A stretch of DNA of 52,021 nt from Thiohalocapsa sp964524185 (GCA_964524185.1 CAZGCI010000019.1:1-52021); one strand, 5' to 3'; counted from the stretch's first letter, positions 26,374-35,376 are shown. Notes: generated by a model not told the origin, from the letters alone. Program-made: numbers and translations.

Positions 26374-27990
26374 ATGAGCAAGCCAGCATCGCCCGCCGCC
26401 ACCACCGCCGCACAGCCTGCAGCGGTGGACAGTGGCAGCAGTTCTCGCCGCGCGGGCCGCTGGAGCGAGGCCATTGGTGCCTTCCGGGACCGGCGGGTGG
26501 TGACCATGCTGTTTCTGGGCTTCTCGGCCGGTATCCCGCTGCTGCTCATCTTCTCGTCCCTCTCGCTGTGGCTGCGGGAGGCGGGCGTGGAGCGTAACGC
26601 CGTCACGTTCTTCAGTTGGGCGGCGCTCGGCTACTCCTTTAAATTCGTCTGGGCGCCGCTGGTGGACCGGCTGCCGTTGCCCTGGCTCACGCGGCGTTAC
26701 GGGCGGCGCCGCGGCTGGCTGCTGTTGGCGCAGATCGCCATCGTCACCGCCATTCTGCTGATGGCGTCCGTCGATCCGGCCGCCGGCGGCGACGCCCTGG
26801 TGCGCATGGCGCTGGCCGCGGTGATGCTGGGTTTCTCGGCGGCAACCCAGGACATCTGCATCGATGCCTTTCGCATCGAGTCTGCACCGCCCGAGCTGCA
26901 GGGCATGTTGTCGGCGACCTACATCGTCGGCTATCGCGTCGGCATGGTCACCAGTGGCGCCGGCGCGCTATTTCTGGCGGCAGCGTTCCTATCGTCGCCG
27001 GAGCAGTATTCCTTCGAGGCCTGGAGCCTCACCTACAGCCTCATGGCGGGGACCATGCTCGTGGGCATCGTGACCACCCTCGTGGTGCCGGAGCCCGAGC
27101 GCAATCGCGAATTGGACTACCCCTATCCAGCCGTGGGCTATGCCCGGCTGTTGGCTGTGTTTCTGTGCGCGGCGACGGCCTTCGCCGGCAGCTTTTTTCT
27201 CAGCGGTGGGGCCTTCGCGGTGGTCAAGGACGCCATCGGCGGCGGCGCCTTCGTCACCCTGCTGGTGGAGGCGGTGCGGCTGACGCTGGCCATCGGCCTC
27301 GCTGGGCTGGTGGGGTGGGGACTCGTGAGCCTAGGCGCCGTGGACCGAGGCATGGCCGCCGAGACCTGGGTGGCGCCGGTGCTGGACTTCTTCCGCCGCT
27401 ACGGGCTCGCGACGGCGCTCTTGCTGCTGGCGTTGGTGGGCCTGTACCGGATCTCCGACATCGTGCTCGGGGTGATCGCTAACGTGTTCTATCAGGATCT
27501 GGGCTTCACTAAGCCGCAGATCGCCAAGGCGGTGAACACCTTCGGCGTGCTGGTGAGCATCCTCGGCGGCTTCCTCGGCGGTGTGCTGGCGACGCGCTTC
27601 GGGGTCATGCGCATCCTGATGCTGGGCGCCATCCTCTCGGCCGCGACGAATCTCGCCTTCGTTGGCCTCGCGTACGTCGGGCACAACCTGCCCCTGATGT
27701 ACGCCACGGTCGGCGCCGACAATCTCGCCGCGGGTCTGGCCAGTGCCGCCTTCGTCGCCTTCCTGTCGAGCCTCACCAACGTCCAGTTCACGGCCGTCCA
27801 ATACGCCATTTTCTCGTCCCTGATGACGCTGCTGCCGAAGACCCTCGGCGGCTATTCCGGGAGCATCGTCGACGGCATTGGCTACCCTGGCTTCTTTATC
27901 TTCACCACCCTCATCGGCGTGCCGGTGCTCGTCCTCGTCTGGCTCGCCGGCCGCAAGCTCGCCATCCGCGACGCCGCGGTGGTCGACTGA
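26374..27990 (+). CDS. ampG: AmpG-type muropeptide permease (PAT family MFS)
   Basis: Twelve-to-fourteen-helix inner-membrane transporter expected to import anhydromuropeptides for peptidoglycan recycling. Start at 26374, with AAGGAG ten bases upstream, giving 538 residues. The family signature is clear: a polar N-terminus, then MLFLGFSAGIPLLLIFSSLS, SWAALGYSFKFVWAPLVDRL (intracellular motif A), RRGWLLLAQ, SAATQDICIDAFRIE, and the second-half repeat DLGFTKPQIAKAVNTFG. Proteins in this family also include acetyl-CoA transporters, so the substrate is a family-level inference. A NamZ-like muramidase in the same window is compatible with a recycling pathway. Confidence 0.88.
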   Translation: MSKPASPAATTAAQPAAVDSGSSSRRAGRWSEAIGAFRDRRVVTMLFLGFSAGIPLLLIFSSLSLWLREAGVERNAVTFFSWAALGYSFKFVWAPLVDRLPLPWLTRRYGRRRGWLLLAQIAIVTAILLMASVDPAAGGDALVRMALAAVMLGFSAATQDICIDAFRIESAPPELQGMLSATYIVGYRVGMVTSGAGALFLAAAFLSSPEQYSFEAWSLTYSLMAGTMLVGIVTTLVVPEPERNRELDYPYPAVGYARLLAVFLCAATAFAGSFFLSGGAFAVVKDAIGGGAFVTLLVEAVRLTLAIGLAGLVGWGLVSLGAVDRGMAAETWVAPVLDFFRRYGLATALLLLALVGLYRISDIVLGVIANVFYQDLGFTKPQIAKAVNTFGVLVSILGGFLGGVLATRFGVMRILMLGAILSAATNLAFVGLAYVGHNLPLMYATVGADNLAAGLASAAFVAFLSSLTNVQFTAVQYAIFSSLMTLLPKTLGGYSGSIVDGIGYPGFFIFTTLIGVPVLVLVWLAGRKLAIRDAAVVD

Positions 27991-28048
27991 CCAAGACGCA
28001 GCCTCCGCGTCGATGCCAACGACAGTGCCCGCCCCCCAATGCTGATCC

Positions 28049-28094
28049 TCACGGCGCTCCCGCGCCGTGACGCGTCTCTAGGCGCTCCAGCGCC
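28049..28094. repeat. two adjacent perfect hairpins after ampG
   Basis: The first hairpin (28049-28070) has a 9-bp stem TCACGGCGC/GCGCCGTGA and a TCCC loop. The second (28081-28094) has a 5-bp stem GGCGC/GCGCC with a TCCA loop. They lie about 60 bp past the permease stop. There is no T-run, so they may be a processing or factor-dependent end, or a palindromic intergenic repeat. The rest of the 27991-28275 gap shows nothing else. Confidence 0.55.
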
Positions 28095-28275
28095 GAGTCG
28101 TTACGACCCATGCCTCCTGGTCTACTGGCGGCCGTCCAACGAGGCTGTCTGGCTGTCGAGCACACGGCGCGTTGTTGCGGACCGTTCAGGTTGCCCGAGA
28201 CGCTGCCCACTGCGGGCACGGGGCGTGCAGAGTCGAACCAGCGCTTTTTCGCCGTCGGGCGGACGCCGTTGTGGA

Positions 28276-28896
28276 TCATTGCGCGGCCACGTCGAACAGG
28301 ACCTCATTGCGGCGCAGCGGGCCTGGTGTGAACGGGTCGTTGTAGTAGGCGTAAATGGGCTCAGAGCCGATATGCAGGCCTTGTTGGGTCATCCAGTCCT
28401 CCAGGCGGTTGCGTTGCTCAGCGGTGCGCGTGTCTGTGGTTCGGCCGCTGAAGCGCACGGCGGCGACCCGCCGCGGCGGCAGCGCCGTGAGCCGGACGTC
28501 GGCGTTGGCCGGGTCCGGCAGTCCAGCGCTGACTGCGTCCTTGGGCATGATGAAGCCGACGGTCCACTGGGCTGCGTCTGCGGCCGCGGCTTCCTGGCGT
28601 GCAGGCTGTTGGACGACGGGGGCGGTCATGGCGATCTTCTCGCCCGGGCGTTCCTTGGCGAAGATGTAGCGGGCGAGGGGGCCAAAGCCGGCACTCAGCG
28701 CCTCCCTGCGACCGCCGTCCCGGCGCACCTCCGCCATGGTGAGCGGTGGATAGTCGCGCAGCTCGAAGTCACCGTCCCGGCGCACCAGGGTGTATTCCGG
28801 CTGTTCAACGTTCTGCACCACGTAAACGAAGACAAGCACACCGACGACGCCAAGGACGACCAGCGCGACGGCGATGATGAGCAGTGATTTGAGCAT
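28276..28896 (-). CDS. SOUL-family haem-binding protein, membrane-anchored
   Basis: Member of the SOUL/HEBP family, which binds tetrapyrroles; the bacterial role is unclear. Start at 28896 (MLKSLLIIAV), giving 206 residues. One N-terminal membrane helix (about 4-28) is followed by the SOUL domain: PEYTLVRRDGDFELRDYPP, LSAGFGPLARYIFAKE, KIAMTAPVV near 95 (the family hallmark), MPKDAVSAGLPDP, VAAVRFSGRT and YNDPFTPGPLRRNEVLF at the end. It is a single gene. Given the tetrapyrrole genes nearby, a link to haem handling is possible but unproven. Confidence 0.88.
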   Translation of the reverse strand: MLKSLLIIAVALVVLGVVGVLVFVYVVQNVEQPEYTLVRRDGDFELRDYPPLTMAEVRRDGGRREALSAGFGPLARYIFAKERPGEKIAMTAPVVQQPARQEAAAADAAQWTVGFIMPKDAVSAGLPDPANADVRLTALPPRRVAAVRFSGRTTDTRTAEQRNRLEDWMTQQGLHIGSEPIYAYYNDPFTPGPLRRNEVLFDVAAQ

Positions 28897-29052
28897 GCGA
28901 GTGGACCTTGATCGCTCGTGCGAATGGAAGCTGTCGCGCTCTGGACGCCGCAGCCAGTCGGGTTGGGATTGCAACCGATCGCGTCACCAGGGTCTGCTCT
29001 AGACACCGGCGTGGCCCGGTGCCGCGTAACCGGCAGCCAACCAGAAACGCCG

Positions 29053-30030
29053 TCAGGACACAGCGGCGGTCTCGGCCGCGAGAAACTCCAGCATCTGCTG
29101 CAGATCCTGCCAGCCCTTCGCCTTCTGCTCCGGCGAGCGCAGGTAGTAGGACGGGTGATAGGTCACCAAGACCGGCGTTTGCGTCGGCGCGTGACGATGC
29201 AGCTGACCACGCAGGCGGCTGACGGACTCCGTGGTGTCGAGCAGGTTGCTCGTCGGCACGCGGCCTAGGCAGACAATGAGCCGCGGCTGCACCAGTGCAA
29301 TCTGCCGTTCTAGATAAGCCCGGCAGGCGGCGGCTTCATCGGCGCTCGGGTCGCGGTTATTCGGCGGGCGGCACTTGACGATGTTGGCGATGTAGACCTG
29401 CTCGCGCTTGAATCCGGCGGCGGCAAGCATGCGGTTTAGCAGCTGGCCGGCGCGACCCACGAAGGGCTCGCCCTGACGGTCCTCATCGGCGCCTGGCCCC
29501 TCGCCGATGAACATGACGGACGCATGGCGGTCGCCGACACCGAAGACGGTCCGGGTGCGGCACTCGCACAGCCGGCAGGCGTGACAGCCGGCGACGGCCT
29601 GCTCCAGGGCGGCCCAGTCCATGGCTGCCACGGCGTCGGCCTGGGCCCTGTCGGGGGTCGTATCGAGGTGCTCCGTCGGCGACACCCCGACGTCGTCGCC
29701 CGGCGGCGCCCCGCTGAGCTCGCCATCGGTCCAGGGCGGCGGCTCCTCGTCCGTGGGCAGCTGGCTTGGTGCCGGCGCTGCGCCTGCAGGGGTCGCTGGA
29801 GTTGCCGGCGTGTCTGCCTGGGGCCGTGCCGGCGGCGGCGCCGGTTGGCTGGCCCTTGGTGGAGGCGTCGGTGCCGGCGCTGCGCTTGCCTGGGCCGTCG
29901 CAACGGCGGGTCCACCAGCCGCCGGCGCCGTCCTCGCCGGCCTCGGGTGGGGTTGCGTCTCTGCGCTGCGCAGCCGCCACACGTCGATGCCCATGGCCTC
30001 GAGGTAGGCGAGTCGGCGCGCGGGGTCCAT
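29053..30030 (-). CDS. family 4 uracil-DNA glycosylase with long Pro/Ala-rich linker
   Basis: Removes uracil from DNA; family 4 enzymes carry a 4Fe-4S cluster. The N-terminus (RRLAYLEAMGIDVWRLR) is the conserved short helix of proteobacterial members. Residues about 25-125 form a Pro/Ala/Thr-rich low-complexity linker. The catalytic part has the cysteines CHACRLCEC (about 150), the active-site motif GEGPGADEDRQGEPFVGRAG, NIVKCRPPNNRDP, and TYHPSYYLRSP near the end. The ATG at 30030 directly follows the leuA TGA with no gap, so the gene is probably translated from the leuA message. The linker length is unusual but this domain order is known in the family. Confidence 0.92.
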   Translation of the reverse strand: MDPARRLAYLEAMGIDVWRLRSAETQPHPRPARTAPAAGGPAVATAQASAAPAPTPPPRASQPAPPPARPQADTPATPATPAGAAPAPSQLPTDEEPPPWTDGELSGAPPGDDVGVSPTEHLDTTPDRAQADAVAAMDWAALEQAVAGCHACRLCECRTRTVFGVGDRHASVMFIGEGPGADEDRQGEPFVGRAGQLLNRMLAAAGFKREQVYIANIVKCRPPNNRDPSADEAAACRAYLERQIALVQPRLIVCLGRVPTSNLLDTTESVSRLRGQLHRHAPTQTPVLVTYHPSYYLRSPEQKAKGWQDLQQMLEFLAAETAAVS

Positions 30031-31608
30031 TCAGACGTCCCCGATTTGCGGATGGGCGCGCTCGCGGGGCTGAGTGATCTTGTTGATGGCGTTGAGGTAG
30101 GCCTTGGCGGAGGCAATGACGATGTCGGTATCGGCGCCGGCGCCGTTGACGATGTGGCCAGCCTTCTCCAGACGCACCGTGACCTCCCCCTGGGCGTCGG
30201 TGCCGCTGGTGATGGCATTGACGGAGTAGAGCTTGAGGTTGGTGCCGGAGGCGACGATGGACTCGATGGCGCGGAAGGTGGCGTCCACCGGACCGCCGCC
30301 GAAGGCGCTGCCGTGGCGCTCGGCGCCGTCGATGCTCAGCACCACGTCGGCCTCCGGCGTCTCGCCGGTCTCCGAGCAGACCTTCATGGACAGGAGCTTG
30401 ATACGCTCGTTGGCGGCGTCCTGGGTGGCAATGGTCACCAGGGCCTGCAGGTCTTCGTCGAAGATCTCGTGCTTCTTGTCTGCCAGGTCTTTGAAGCGGC
30501 TGAAGGCGGCGTTCAGCTCCTCTTCGGTCTCGAAGGTAATGCCGAGCTCCTTCAGGCGCACACGGAAGGCGTTGCGGCCCGAGTGTTTGCCCAGCACCAT
30601 GCGGTTGTGGGTCCAGCCAACGTCCTCGGCGCGCATGATCTCGTAGGTCTCGCGGTGCTTGAGCACGCCGTCTTGGTGGATGCCGGATTCATGCGCAAAG
30701 GCGTTGGCGCCGACGATGGCCTTATTGGGCTGTACCGGAAAGCCCGTGATGCCGGACACCAGCCGCGAGCAGTTGACGATCTGCGTGCTGTCGAGCCGGG
30801 TATCGCAGCCGAAGAGGTCTTGGCGCGTGCGCACGGCCATGACGATTTCTTCCAGCGCCGCGTTGCCGGCGCGTTCGCCGAGGCCGTTGATGGTGCACTC
30901 CACCTGGCGGGCGCCGTTGCGCACCGCCGCCAGCGAGTTGGCGACGGCGAGCCCCAAGTCGTTGTGGCAGTGCACCGAGAAGACGGCCTTGTCGGCGTTC
31001 GGGATGCGCTCGCGCAGCTGCCCGATCAGGCTGCCGAACTGGTGCGGCATGGCATAGCCGACGGTGTCCGGAATGTTCACCGTGCGGGCGCCGGCGTCGA
31101 TGACCGCCTCCAGCACCCGACACAGAAAGTCGATGTCCGAGCGCCCGGCGTCTTCCGGCGAGAACTCCACATCGTCGCAGTAGTCGCGCGCCTTGTGCAC
31201 CGCGTGCACCGCCTGCGCCACCACCTGGTCCGGTGTCATCCGGAGCTTTTTCTCCATGTGGATGGGGCTGGTGGCGATGAAGGTGTGGATACGCCCGCGC
31301 GCAGCCCCGGCCAGCGCCTCGCCGGCACAGGCGATGTCTTTGTCCAGGGCCCGCGCAAGGCCGCAGACGGCGCTGTCCTTGATGGTCTCCGCGACCGCCT
31401 TGACCGCCTCGAAATCCCCATGGCTAGCGATGGGAAAGCCGGCCTCGATCACATCCACCCGGAGCTTCTCCAGCGCCTTGGCGATGCGAACCTTCTCGTC
31501 GCGGGTCATGGACGCGCCCGGGCTCTGCTCGCCGTCGCGCAGCGTGGTGTCGAAGATGATGAGTTGCTCGGTGGTGCTCATGGCGACGCGGTCTCCGGTG
31601 CTGGTCAT
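30031..31608 (-). CDS. leuA: 2-isopropylmalate synthase
   Basis: First committed step of leucine synthesis, condensing acetyl-CoA with 2-oxoisovalerate. The ATG at 31608 has GGGAG five bases upstream and gives 525 residues; the ATG at 31581 is a weaker alternative. Hallmarks are IIFDTTLRDGEQSPGASM, SPEDAGRSD, FSVHCHNDLGLAVANSLAAV (metal-binding His), CTINGLGERAGNAALEE, AFAHESGIHQDGVLKH, and a C-terminal regulatory domain. The upstream end lies only about 70 bp from the left copy of the island repeat, so its original promoter may have been replaced or shortened by the insertion. Confidence 0.97.
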   Translation of the reverse strand: MTSTGDRVAMSTTEQLIIFDTTLRDGEQSPGASMTRDEKVRIAKALEKLRVDVIEAGFPIASHGDFEAVKAVAETIKDSAVCGLARALDKDIACAGEALAGAARGRIHTFIATSPIHMEKKLRMTPDQVVAQAVHAVHKARDYCDDVEFSPEDAGRSDIDFLCRVLEAVIDAGARTVNIPDTVGYAMPHQFGSLIGQLRERIPNADKAVFSVHCHNDLGLAVANSLAAVRNGARQVECTINGLGERAGNAALEEIVMAVRTRQDLFGCDTRLDSTQIVNCSRLVSGITGFPVQPNKAIVGANAFAHESGIHQDGVLKHRETYEIMRAEDVGWTHNRMVLGKHSGRNAFRVRLKELGITFETEEELNAAFSRFKDLADKKHEIFDEDLQALVTIATQDAANERIKLLSMKVCSETGETPEADVVLSIDGAERHGSAFGGGPVDATFRAIESIVASGTNLKLYSVNAITSGTDAQGEVTVRLEKAGHIVNGAGADTDIVIASAKAYLNAINKITQPRERAHPQIGDV

Positions 31609-31679
31609 GCGGGCTCCCAAGGACCGGGAAGTTGTAACACGATCCACCGCGGCTAGCTCGATCGACGTCAGCTTGGCGG

Positions 31680-31914
31680 GCGCGCCCGAGCGCCATCGGC
31701 GCCCTGTCTGCAGTCCGGGGTGGGCGGATGTGCCGCAAGAGTGACCCTTTGAGCGGCGCGGCGTTCGGTCCTCGCCCGCAGTCGTGGCGCCCCGAGATAC
31801 CCCCCAAGCAGCAGGTCCTACGCCGCGCGCACGATGATGTCGCTCGGCCCGGTCGCGCTAATGGAGGCCAGCGGGAGCTGGATGCAGAGAAAACGTGGTC
31901 TGATCCTGAGCTAT
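31680..31914 (+). repeat. left copy of ~235-bp direct repeat bounding the island
   Basis: Matches 50407-50640 in the same orientation. By eye there are five substitutions and one C-run length difference over 235 bases, so about 97% identity. Similarity begins at GCGCGCCCGAGCGCC and ends at CTGAGCTAT, with unrelated flanks on both outer sides. The end contains AACGTGGTCTGATCCTGAG (AACGTGGTCTGACCCTGAG in the other copy). No convincing gene is encoded. It ends exactly where the transposase remnant begins. Confidence 0.95.
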
Positions 31915-32085
31915 CTTGTGTTTTGCCAGGCAGCAACTCGTAGGCCAACGGCAAGCCCTCGGGGGTGACGGTCAACGCGATGACGACCTGCACATAATCG
32001 GGGCGTTTGTCGCGGCTGTAGCCGAATCGGCGCTTGCCCTGTCCCGGCGGCTCCGACTCGAAATAGGTGCTGGTCACCATTTAGC
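31915..32085 (-). pseudogene. fragment of an IS4/IS1634-type transposase
   Basis: About 57 codons reading VTSTYFESEPPGQGK, then RRFGYSRDKRPDYVQVVIAL and TPEGLPLAYELLPGKTQD match the middle of DDE transposases of the IS1634/IS4 group, in which this block surrounds the first catalytic Asp. Here the residue before VTST is lost after an in-frame stop. The 3' side is cut abruptly at the direct repeat. No ends or further domains remain, so it is a relic. Confidence 0.75.
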
Positions 32086-32472
32086 TGATCCCGCTCAATA
32101 GGCGACGAAAATTCCTCGCGGCTGAGCGCGATGATCGAGGTCAATCCTCCACGAAACGCTGCGGTGTGCCTGTGACGCGCCGTCGGTTCTCTTTATGGTG
32201 GTTGCGGAGCCGATCCGCACCAGTCACCCTTCAGGATCTAGGCAGTGGGGCTGCTCCCGACGGGGAGAAGGCATCCGGCCCGTGGCTCATGCGAGCCCCA
32301 GAAAATCGTCAGTGCCCCGCCAAGGTCCAAGTGGTGCACGGCAGTGCTTTCAAGCGGGCCGTGCGTTCACAGATCTGTGGATGACGCTCCGGTGGAGCGT
32401 GTCCAACCCGTTCTGGCTCAGCGGCGGGGGCGTCACAGTCGCTGTCGCTCCGCGGTTGTTGTGCTCGTTGGG
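32086..32472. other. non-coding stretch between transposase relic and IS
   Basis: About 390 bp with no recognisable gene. The reading frames present are short or give no family similarity. It is probably debris from successive insertions. Confidence 0.4.
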
Positions 32473-32497
32473 GGCTGTCCGCAATTAACTTGAATAA
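32473..32497 (+). repeat. left terminal inverted repeat of the ISAzo13-type element
   Basis: Pairs with 33731-33755 with about 19 of 25 matches when the latter is reverse-complemented. It lies just past the transposase stop codon. Confidence 0.7.
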
Positions 32498-33702
32498 TTC
32501 GGGGCGATCGAGTAGCTCCACTCGCCGTGGAACGTGTCGCGGGTGAGGTTGAGTTTGCGCAGCTCGTCGTCGCTGACTTTGACGCCCTTGGGGTACTGCG
32601 CGGTATCGAGCTCCGCCTGGATGCTCAAGCCGGTCGCGGTACGCGTGTTGCCGATGAGATTGACCACCACTTCGTGGCTGACCAAAGGCTGGCCGCGCCA
32701 GTTGAGGCTGATGAAAGAGAACATGCGGTGCTCGATCTTGTTCCACTTGCTGGTGCCGGGCGGAAAATGGCACACCCGCACCGTCAGGTCGGTCTCGTTG
32801 GCTAGCGCCTGCAAGGCGACTTTCCACAGGCGGAGCCGGTAGCAATTGCTGCCGCCGGCAGTGATCAGCAGGTCGGTGGCTTGCGGATAGGACGCGGAGC
32901 CCATTTTTGACCACCACCGGCGGATGCTCTCGACGGCAAACTCGGCGGTGTCATGATCCGTGCCGACACTGACCCGGCCAACGTTGGCGGTCTGATCATA
33001 GATGCCATAGGGGTTGACCTTGCCCAACTCGCGATCCATGAAATCGTGCGTGCGCACCTCCTCCGGGCGACCCTTCGGCCGCCATTCGCGCCCGCGGCTC
33101 TTGAAGTCGCCGACCAACTCTTTCTTCTTCGTGTCCACCGAGATGACCGGCTGGGCACGTTGCTGATAGGCAGCGACTTGTGCGTTGATGTGCACGAATT
33201 GTGCGTCGCGATCTTCATGCGCGCTCCCTTCGCGGGTCTTGCGGTTGCCCTGCAGACTGTAGCCCAGTGCCGCGAGTAACTCGCTCACCGTCTGCCGGCC
33301 CACGGGATGCCCAGCGCGGTGCAACGCTTCGACCAATTGCCGCGTGCTCTTGCAGGTCCAGCGCAACGCCGACTGCGGGTCGCCGCAGGTACTCGGCTCG
33401 ACCAGCCGCTCAAGGCTTGCCAGCAACTGGGGATCTTTGGTCGTCAGCGCCTTGCGACCACCGCCTTCGGCACGCACCCGATCACGCCGCAAGCCGGCAC
33501 CGGCGGGGCACTCCGAAAGCTCATCCAAACCCTGATGAATCGTTGTCCGCGACAGACCGGTTGCCTTGGCCACCGTCGAAATTCCGCCGCGACCGAGTTG
33601 CTGCGCTTCGACCGCTGCCCACAGACGGCGCTTCCGCTCGTCGGAGATCTCGGCCAACAGCCGATCCTTTTGCTGAATCGATTGGTCGAGACGGCCTTCC
33701 AT
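32485..33702 (-). CDS. ISAzo13 family transposase, catalytic Asp apparently deleted
   Basis: The 405-residue protein has an N-terminal helix-turn-helix region (STVAKATGLSRTTIHQGLDE) and the family core VISVDTKKKELVGDF (first Asp), then GREWRPKGRPEEVRTHDF, AEFAVESIRRWWSKMG, VCHFPPGTSKWNKIEHRMFSF (Glu region) and PYPKGVKVSDDE-like YPKGVKVSDDE. In relatives, as I remember them, the second Asp lies in LLITADGGGSN. Here it reads LLITAGGSN, as if two codons including the Asp were removed. The frame is otherwise intact, so the element looks recently immobilised rather than old. No second copy is in this window. Confidence 0.88.
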   Translation of the reverse strand: MEGRLDQSIQQKDRLLAEISDERKRRLWAAVEAQQLGRGGISTVAKATGLSRTTIHQGLDELSECPAGAGLRRDRVRAEGGGRKALTTKDPQLLASLERLVEPSTCGDPQSALRWTCKSTRQLVEALHRAGHPVGRQTVSELLAALGYSLQGNRKTREGSAHEDRDAQFVHINAQVAAYQQRAQPVISVDTKKKELVGDFKSRGREWRPKGRPEEVRTHDFMDRELGKVNPYGIYDQTANVGRVSVGTDHDTAEFAVESIRRWWSKMGSASYPQATDLLITAGGSNCYRLRLWKVALQALANETDLTVRVCHFPPGTSKWNKIEHRMFSFISLNWRGQPLVSHEVVVNLIGNTRTATGLSIQAELDTAQYPKGVKVSDDELRKLNLTRDTFHGEWSYSIAPNYSS

Positions 33703-33730
33703 GCCATGGTTCTTCGCAGCGTACCGCCGT

Positions 33731-33755
33731 TTGTTCAGGTTATTTCCGGATAGCG
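33731..33755 (-). repeat. right terminal inverted repeat of the ISAzo13-type element
   Basis: TTGTTCAGGTTATTTCCGGA followed by TAGCG. Its complement matches the left end at 32473-32497. It lies about 30 bp upstream of the transposase start. Confidence 0.7.
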
Positions 33756-34231
33756 TCTAAGTCAGCAAGCTGCTGATCTACCGGCTGCCGGCGGTTGGGT
33801 GGGTCACATCCAAAAACAAGATACCACCCACCCGTCGGTTTTCCCCCGCTAGCATTTGGGCGCCGATCGAGTCTACGCGTGTCGATGACTCGCACCTCGG
33901 GCCGCTTCTACCGTAGCCAGATAGCCGCCTTTGTTGTAACCAGGGTCTGATTGGACATCGGCAAGTCGGGGTTCGAGATTTGCGCGTTCGAGCGACGAGC
34001 CGGAGAAGCGGTTAGTCTCGAAGCGCCTCTACACGCCCGCCCTTACACGGCAGCCCTAGCGCGCACGGCGCACCAGCTCGACGCGAGCGAGCCCTAAGCG
34101 GTTCATTTTTCGCGCCCTCAGGGCACAAACCACCTTACACCCGTCATTACGGCGGCGATGGGATCTCGACCATACTACAGGGGCCTCTGCCGCGAAGACG
34201 CCACTTGCCGCCATAGGTGAGTGCGGTCGGC
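33756..34231. other. intergenic, contains one hairpin
   Basis: About 475 bp between the IS and the first sulfotransferase-like gene. An 8-bp stem GGGTGGGT/ACCCACCC (about 33797-33833) with a long loop is followed by TCGGTTTTCC on the + strand, which could terminate + strand transcription. No coding sequence is convincing, and base composition is less GC-rich than the core genome. Confidence 0.4.
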
Positions 34232-35065
34232 TCAGCGTCGATCCTCGGTATCGAGAATGCCAACGCGACATCCCGGGAACGATGTCGGCCCGTCAAATCT
34301 TGGCAGTTGAACGCCTGCACGCGCGGCAAACGCGATGTCGCCGGCGTAGGCGCGGTAGACAGCGCGCAATGTCTCGCGATCATAGAAATCAGTGATCCGC
34401 GCGGCCGCACCAGTTCGATGCGGATCGGTGTTGGTCTGAAAGATCGCCTCCAACCCGCCACGCCCCCAACCCGTGGCACCGTGTTCATCCCATACACCGA
34501 CCCGACGAAGCACGTGCTGGATCCAAGGCCCCACGCGATTGAACGTCCCGAAGACGTCGATCCTAGGCTCCACCTGAGCTATCCCTCCCACCAGGTGCTG
34601 TGCCCGCCAATGAGGCTCCGTTCCTGCGTGTAGACCAACCGGGAAGCGAGGATCGGCGTTCGGGTTCAACACGTGGCGCAAGAATTCCGCAAACGGCATC
34701 CCGTGCCCGCCGGGACCAAACACGTTCGCGGCGTAGCCTCGTGTCTGAATGAACTTGTCCAAGTACGCCGAAAGGAGGCGCTCGGCGGGGTCCCTGAAGA
34801 CGGCGGCGATCGTCCAAGATGGATCATTCAGAATCGCCGTGACACGCCTGACCCCCAGATTCTTGAGAAACGGACGATCGGGTCGATAGTGTGGCGGCGC
34901 TGCCCAATCCGGTGCGCCATCGAGGCGCAGCATCAGCTTGATGAGCTCAGTACACCCCACTTTGGGAATCGTAAACAGGACAAGCCGATAGGCTTCGTTC
35001 ACCAAGACGTGGTGGCTCATGGCGCGCAGAAAGGCGTCATCGACATGGACGGTCGTGTGCATCAT
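34232..35065 (-). CDS. sulfotransferase-like protein
   Basis: PAPS-dependent sulfotransferase fold. The 277 residues include the 5'-phosphosulfate-binding loop LFTIPKVGCTELIKLMLR at about 30-47, where the more usual PKTGGT is replaced by PKVGCT. The 3'-phosphate-binding region VFRDPAERLLSAYLDKF follows at about 89-105. The acceptor is unknown; in this island it may be a sugar of a surface glycan or glycopeptide. There is no signal peptide or membrane helix. The gene stands alone, about 310 bp from the next. Its codon and base use is more AT-rich than the chromosomal genes to the left, which suggests transfer. Confidence 0.75.
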   Translation of the reverse strand: MMHTTVHVDDAFLRAMSHHVLVNEAYRLVLFTIPKVGCTELIKLMLRLDGAPDWAAPPHYRPDRPFLKNLGVRRVTAILNDPSWTIAAVFRDPAERLLSAYLDKFIQTRGYAANVFGPGGHGMPFAEFLRHVLNPNADPRFPVGLHAGTEPHWRAQHLVGGIAQVEPRIDVFGTFNRVGPWIQHVLRRVGVWDEHGATGWGRGGLEAIFQTNTDPHRTGAAARITDFYDRETLRAVYRAYAGDIAFAARAGVQLPRFDGPTSFPGCRVGILDTEDRR

Positions 35066-35376
35066 TTCCCGGCCAGGCAGCCGCCCTCAGCCGCGCCGCC
35101 CGGATGACATCGGCCAATCCCGACATCGGGCGAGGGGACAAAGCTCGCGGACGCGCCCAACGATACGGGGGTCGGTGCGGCGCCAGTGCACCCGATCTCG
35201 CGACCGCTCACCATCACATCCCAAAAGGTAATGGTAGCAGCCCAGTCACGCTCGCCCCATACCCACGTGCACGCCCTCGCATGCAGGCTGGTCACACCAC
35301 TTGGCCAATCAGGCGAACCACCCGCCCGAGATAAGCGGCTTGTGGTTCCCGCCCAGGCGCGAGCGGCATCCAACGC
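35066..35376. other. intergenic, no feature seen
   Basis: About 310 bp between two minus-strand genes. No RNA gene, repeat or good promoter was recognised. Confidence 0.4.

Larger units (their letters stand above)
32473..33755 (-). mobile_element. ISAzo13-type insertion sequence
   Basis: About 1.28 kb, one transposase gene. Imperfect terminal inverted repeats are visible: 32473-32497 (GGCTGTCCGCAATTAACTTG...) and 33731-33755 (complement CGCTATCCGGAAATAACCTG...), about 19 of 25 positions matching. No target duplication is evident next to these ends, and the true ends might extend a few bases outward. Confidence 0.8.

Noticed and set aside
29524..31656. Open frame of about 700 codons on the + strand opposite leuA and the glycosylase gene
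   Set aside because: The opposite strand encodes two unmistakable enzymes; the + frame has no recognisable domain.
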